Positions 60,999 through 64,000 of a DNA stretch of 64,000 bases are shown piece by piece. How positions within the stretch are numbered: the first letter of the stretch is position 1; every line of letters begins with the position of its first letter. This DNA is from CAYQDB01 sp964416195 (GTDB lineage Bacteria; Zixibacteria; MSB-5A5; GN15; FEB-12): NCBI GenBank assembly GCA_964416195.1, contig CAYQDB010000002.1, positions 1-64,000 of the forward strand. The letters are read 5' to 3'. Under the pieces are notes generated by a model that did not search any database, was not told the origin of the DNA, and saw only the letters and a program-made list of their open reading frames with translations. Position numbers and translations under genes: made by a program.

Positions 60999-61190
60999 AT
61001 GGTGGAGAAAACAACAAGAGCCTGGCGGCCGTTCTTGGGTATGCATTTCAAGTGCTGTAATGTGTACTCACGAATCTACCTGAACAAAAAGGGCACGGCC
61101 TTTGTTGGATGGTGCCCAAAATGCGCAACCAGGGTAGAGGTAAAAGTCTCTCCAGACGGAACTGACGCTCGTTTTTTTACTGCCGGTTAG
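60999..61190 (+). CDS. Small zinc-ribbon-like protein, unknown function
   Basis: The 63-residue product has FKCCNVYSRIYLN, then GTAFVGWCPKCATRVEV, which gives a CC and a CxxC pair in a short beta-ribbon layout. I do not recognise a named family. It ends 19 bases before the archaemetzincin-like ATG and runs in the same direction, so these two genes and the helicase probably share a transcript. There is no clear ribosome-binding site. Confidence 0.6.
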   Translation: MVEKTTRAWRPFLGMHFKCCNVYSRIYLNKKGTAFVGWCPKCATRVEVKVSPDGTDARFFTAG

Positions 61191-61209
61191 TGGTTAGGTG
61201 TCGAATACG

Positions 61210-61752
61210 ATGTCGTTGTTGAAACCAAAACTTGTTGTAGTGCCGTTGGGGGAGGTCGACTTTATGCTGGTTAACCGGCTGGCCGCCGAGCTGGGACCGG
61301 TGTTCAACCGCTCGGTCGACATCCTTAAAGGAATGAAAATGCCGACTGAGGCTCACAATGTGGTTCGAAATCAGTACTACGCCCAGGTGGTGTTGTCCAA
61401 GCTGGAACGGACCAAAGCCAATAACCGCGAAAAAGTGATCGCCTTCTGCGAGGAGGACTTGTACCTTCCTGACCATGCCTATATACTGGGTCACACCGAC
61501 ACCTTGTCCGGCACGGCGGTCGTATCGCTGTACTATATTCGTCAGGAGTTCTACGGACTGCCGGAAGATGAAAGCAAGATCTACCCCCGTCTATTTAAGG
61601 AAGCGGTTCATCGGGTGGCTCAGCTTTTCCAACTCTCTGATTGTCGCAATCCCAAGTGTGTCAACTACTATAGCCAGGTTATGCTTGACATCGACAGTAA
61701 GGGTGAGAAGTTTTGCGATGTCTGCCGCCGTCGGCTTGCCGGCGTGGTGTGA
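61210..61752 (+). CDS. Archaemetzincin-like protein with degenerate catalytic motif
   Basis: ATG 61210 is chosen over GTG 61198 because AGGTG lies eight bases upstream. The 180-residue protein matches archaemetzincins in length, the N-terminal LVVVPLGEVD.. and YGLPEDESKIYPRLFKEAVH-type region, and the C-terminal four-Cys zinc site (Cys145, 150, 169 and 172). The catalytic zinc motif HExxHxxGxxHC instead reads HRVAQLFQLSDC: His134 remains but Glu, two His and Gly are replaced by Arg135, Gln138, Asp144 and Gln141. The frame is intact, so it is a pseudoenzyme and not a frameshift. Confidence 0.85.
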   Translation: MSLLKPKLVVVPLGEVDFMLVNRLAAELGPVFNRSVDILKGMKMPTEAHNVVRNQYYAQVVLSKLERTKANNREKVIAFCEEDLYLPDHAYILGHTDTLSGTAVVSLYYIRQEFYGLPEDESKIYPRLFKEAVHRVAQLFQLSDCRNPKCVNYYSQVMLDIDSKGEKFCDVCRRRLAGVV

Positions 61753-61779
61753 ACACGGTGCAGGAGTTGTGTTGTCCCT

Positions 61780-64000
61780 ATGAACCTTGACCAGATAATC
61801 GACCTGCTTAGAGACGATCCAGTCGTCCGTAAAAACATTACCCACTGGAAGACATATTCCCCTCGCCCGGCACGATATGTCGACTACCCCGAGGGGTTGG
61901 ACAAACGGCTGGTGGCCTGCCTCAAACGACGGGGAATAACACAGCTCTACTCTCACCAGGGTGAGGCTGTTGAGGCAGTGACGCATGGCAAGGATGTTGT
62001 GGTTGTTACGCCCACTGCCTCTGGAAAGACGCTGTGCTATAACATACCGGTTCTCGACAAAGCGCTGAAAGAACCGGACGCGAGAGCCTTATACCTTTTC
62101 CCGACTAAAGCCCTCGCGCAGGACCAGAGGAGCGAGCTATATGATTTAGTTGAGGAACTCGACGTCGATATAAAAATGCACACCTTCGACGGCGACACGC
62201 CGCAGACTGCACGCCGCCTTATTCGCTCTGCTGGGCATATTGTCATCACCAACCCAGACATGCTCCATACCGGGATTCTTCCTCATCATACCAAGTGGAT
62301 TAAATTGTTTGAAAATCTCAAATATGTTGTCATCGATGAGGTGCACCACTACCGTGGGGTTTTTGGATCGCATCTGGCCAATGTCATTCGCCGGCTCCAG
62401 CGAATTTGTAGGTTTTATGGTTCCGATCCGATCTTTATCTGTTGCTCGGCAACGATCGCCAATCCCGACGAACTGACGCAGAAAATCATCGGACGGCCAG
62501 TAACGCTTATTGACACTAATGGCGCTCCTTCCGGGGAGAAGCATTTCCTATTCTACAATCCACCGGTTATCAACAGGCAACTGGGCATCCGAAAATCAGC
62601 TATCAACGAGGCCGCGCGGTTGGCTGCTGGATTCTTAAGACACAGGATTCAGACAATTGTCTTTGCCCACTTCCGTTTGTATGTTGAAGTCCTGCTGACA
62701 TATCTCCAGCGCGAGCTCAAGGGAGAGTTCGGGCGGGGAATAGAAGTAGCTGGCTACCGGGGCGGGTATCTTCCCAGCGAGAGACGTCGGATCGAAACCG
62801 GCCTGCGCGATGGTAGCATCACGGGCGTCGTTTCTACTAACGCTCTTGAATTGGGAATAGATGTCGGTAGTCTGGATGTGTCGATTATAGTGGGCTATCC
62901 TGGCTCAATCGCCTCCCTCTGGCAACAGGCCGGAAGGGCGGGGCGGAGTAGCACGACTTCATTGACCATCATGATTGCCAGCTCCACGCCTATTAACCAG
63001 TTCCTTTGCGCACAGCCGAAGTATGTTTTCGACAGGACACCTGAAGCCGGGATCATCGACCCTGACAACCTGATTATCAGGACTAATCATATCAAGTGTG
63101 CCGCTTTTGAATTACCCTTTGACGAAACCGAGTACAGCCTGACCGATGGCACCAGTGAGATACTGGACTACCTCGAAGAAGCCAAGGTCGTGCGCAAAAC
63201 CAGCAGACGTTACCACTGGTCATCGGAAATCTATCCTGCCGGGCAGATTTCGCTGCGCTCCGCCTCGCCGGACAATTTTGTCATTCTGAACGAAAGCAAC
63301 AATTTTGAGGTAATTGGCGAAGTGGATTACTTCTCAGCGCCCATCTTTCTACATCCGGAGGCTGTCTACCTTCACCGGGCCAGACAGTATCAAGTCAGGC
63401 GTCTTGACTGGGAAGGGAAGAAGGCGTACGTGGAAGAAGTTGATGTCGATTACTATACTGACGCTGAAACCAAGACCGATTTGAAAGTCCTCGAGGTCAA
63501 CAAGAAGGATTCTTTTGGCGAGGCCGAGATGGCCTGCGGTGAGGTTTCGGTCACCAATGTCACAGTGATGTTTAAGAAGATAAAGTTCCACACCCACGAA
63601 AACGTCGGCTCGGGTGATCTTAAGTTGCCTGAGCTGGAGATGCATACCAACGCCTTCTGGTATTCATTCCCAGGTGATATTGCTTTCAAAGTAGGTCTTA
63701 ATGGTTCCCAATTTGGCGGAGCGCTGAGAGGGCTGGCTAATATCTTGGGCAAAATCGCTCCCCTGTGGGTGATGTGCGACCCGCGCGACCTGCGCTCTAT
63801 CTCACAGGTCCGGGCGCCGTTTACCGAGAGACCCACGGTGTATATCTATGAGAACATCCCCGGTGGCGTCGGTCTTTCGGAGAAGCTATTCACAGAACAT
63901 ATCCGTCTTTTTGAGTCCTGCTTTGAACATCTGAAAAGCTGCCCTTGTGAAGGCGGCTGTCCCACCTGTGTCGGCCCACCCATGGAAGTCGGTGACGGCG
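61780..64000 (+). CDS. mrfA: ATP-dependent helicase, MrfA/YprA type (DEAD/DEAH with DUF1998), 3' end missing
   Basis: The open frame runs without a stop from ATG 61780 past the window end (740 codons seen). Motifs: Q-like LYSHQGEAVEAV, Walker A TPTASGKTLCYN, Ia FPTKALAQDQRSEL, II VVIDEVHHYRGVFGSHL, III CCSATIANP, and helicase C motifs VSTNALELGIDVG and QQAGRAGRS. A DUF1998 region near the end has YIYENIPGGVGLSE and the Cys cluster SCPCEGGCPTCVGPP, a zinc site of the MrfA family. MrfA with the MrfB exonuclease repairs mitomycin-C damage in Bacillus; an mrfB gene, if present, would lie beyond the window. Confidence 0.93.
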   Translation, partial: MNLDQIIDLLRDDPVVRKNITHWKTYSPRPARYVDYPEGLDKRLVACLKRRGITQLYSHQGEAVEAVTHGKDVVVVTPTASGKTLCYNIPVLDKALKEPDARALYLFPTKALAQDQRSELYDLVEELDVDIKMHTFDGDTPQTARRLIRSAGHIVITNPDMLHTGILPHHTKWIKLFENLKYVVIDEVHHYRGVFGSHLANVIRRLQRICRFYGSDPIFICCSATIANPDELTQKIIGRPVTLIDTNGAPSGEKHFLFYNPPVINRQLGIRKSAINEAARLAAGFLRHRIQTIVFAHFRLYVEVLLTYLQRELKGEFGRGIEVAGYRGGYLPSERRRIETGLRDGSITGVVSTNALELGIDVGSLDVSIIVGYPGSIASLWQQAGRAGRSSTTSLTIMIASSTPINQFLCAQPKYVFDRTPEAGIIDPDNLIIRTNHIKCAAFELPFDETEYSLTDGTSEILDYLEEAKVVRKTSRRYHWSSEIYPAGQISLRSASPDNFVILNESNNFEVIGEVDYFSAPIFLHPEAVYLHRARQYQVRRLDWEGKKAYVEEVDVDYYTDAETKTDLKVLEVNKKDSFGEAEMACGEVSVTNVTVMFKKIKFHTHENVGSGDLKLPELEMHTNAFWYSFPGDIAFKVGLNGSQFGGALRGLANILGKIAPLWVMCDPRDLRSISQVRAPFTERPTVYIYENIPGGVGLSEKLFTEHIRLFESCFEHLKSCPCEGGCPTCVGPPMEVGDG

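Noticed and set aside
61600..61680. A frameshift or sequencing error as the cause of the missing HExxH motif in the archaemetzincin-like gene
   Set aside because: The flanking conserved residues (Val133-His134, Phe140, Leu142, Cys145 and the later cysteines) stay in one frame and in exact register, so substitutions rather than indels explain the change.

Overview
The window looks like a piece of chromosome from a Gram-negative-type bacterium of the FCB superphylum, most plausibly candidate phylum Zixibacteria or a close relative; this assignment is inference. The sequence shows a TonB-dependent receptor with a carboxypeptidase-D-like N-terminal domain, a PorT-like outer-membrane barrel, LolD/LolE lipoprotein export genes and many signal peptides, which together indicate an outer membrane. 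Two secreted proteins end in dockerin-type repeats of the kind common in Zixibacteria and related lineages. There is no phage, integrase, intact insertion sequence or CRISPR array.

Layout: 1-6.3 kb is an accessory, repeat-rich region with the tail of an AMMECR1 gene, three small or unknown genes, a decayed REP-associated transposase and a TonB receptor, separated by palindromic repeats. 6.3-13.2 kb (+) is a housekeeping run: aspS, phoH, a PgpH-type HD phosphohydrolase, ybeY and a CorC/HlyC-type CBS protein. 13.2-22.4 kb (-) holds a very large histidine kinase with seven PAS domains, a zinc-ribbon membrane protein, an inositol monophosphatase, an unknown secreted protein and a lone etfB. 22.5-22.9 kb encodes a Myb-like protein with a histone H1-like basic tail, behind a promoter embedded in a perfect inverted repeat.

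23.2-30.0 kb (-) is a fatty-acid/phospholipid operon: yceD-like, rpmF, plsX, fabH, fabD, fabG, acpP, fabF, rnc. 30.2-38.6 kb (-) is a complete F-type ATP synthase operon (atpZ, a membrane protein, atpB-E-F-H-A-G-D-C), interrupted between atpA and atpG by a PorT-like gene and repeats. 38.9-45.5 kb (-) carries rpmA and the block lolE-lolD-mcsA-mcsB-clpC, which joins lipoprotein release to an arginine-phosphorylation/ClpC proteolysis module. 45.9-50.4 kb (-) has a saccharopine dehydrogenase-like enzyme, a rhomboid protease and a large M23-like protein lacking one zinc ligand.

50.6-64 kb is mixed: a PpiD-like foldase, a dockerin protein, a GYD-domain protein, tRNA-Ala(GGC) with a clear promoter and terminator, a DHA2-type MFS exporter, an ECF sigma/anti-sigma/lipoprotein operon, a 14-repeat FG-GAP protein with a dockerin tail, then a zinc-ribbon protein, an archaemetzincin-like protein with a destroyed catalytic motif, and an MrfA-type helicase cut by the window end.

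The observations I think most worth following are the archaemetzincin-like pseudoenzyme next to a zinc-ribbon protein and an MrfA-type helicase, the barrel gene and repeats inside the atp operon, the inverted-repeat operator in front of the Myb/H1-like gene, the McsA-McsB-ClpC module fused to a Lol operon, and several families of dispersed palindromes lying near a RAYT remnant. All coordinates, motifs and promoter calls were read by eye; no database search was run.
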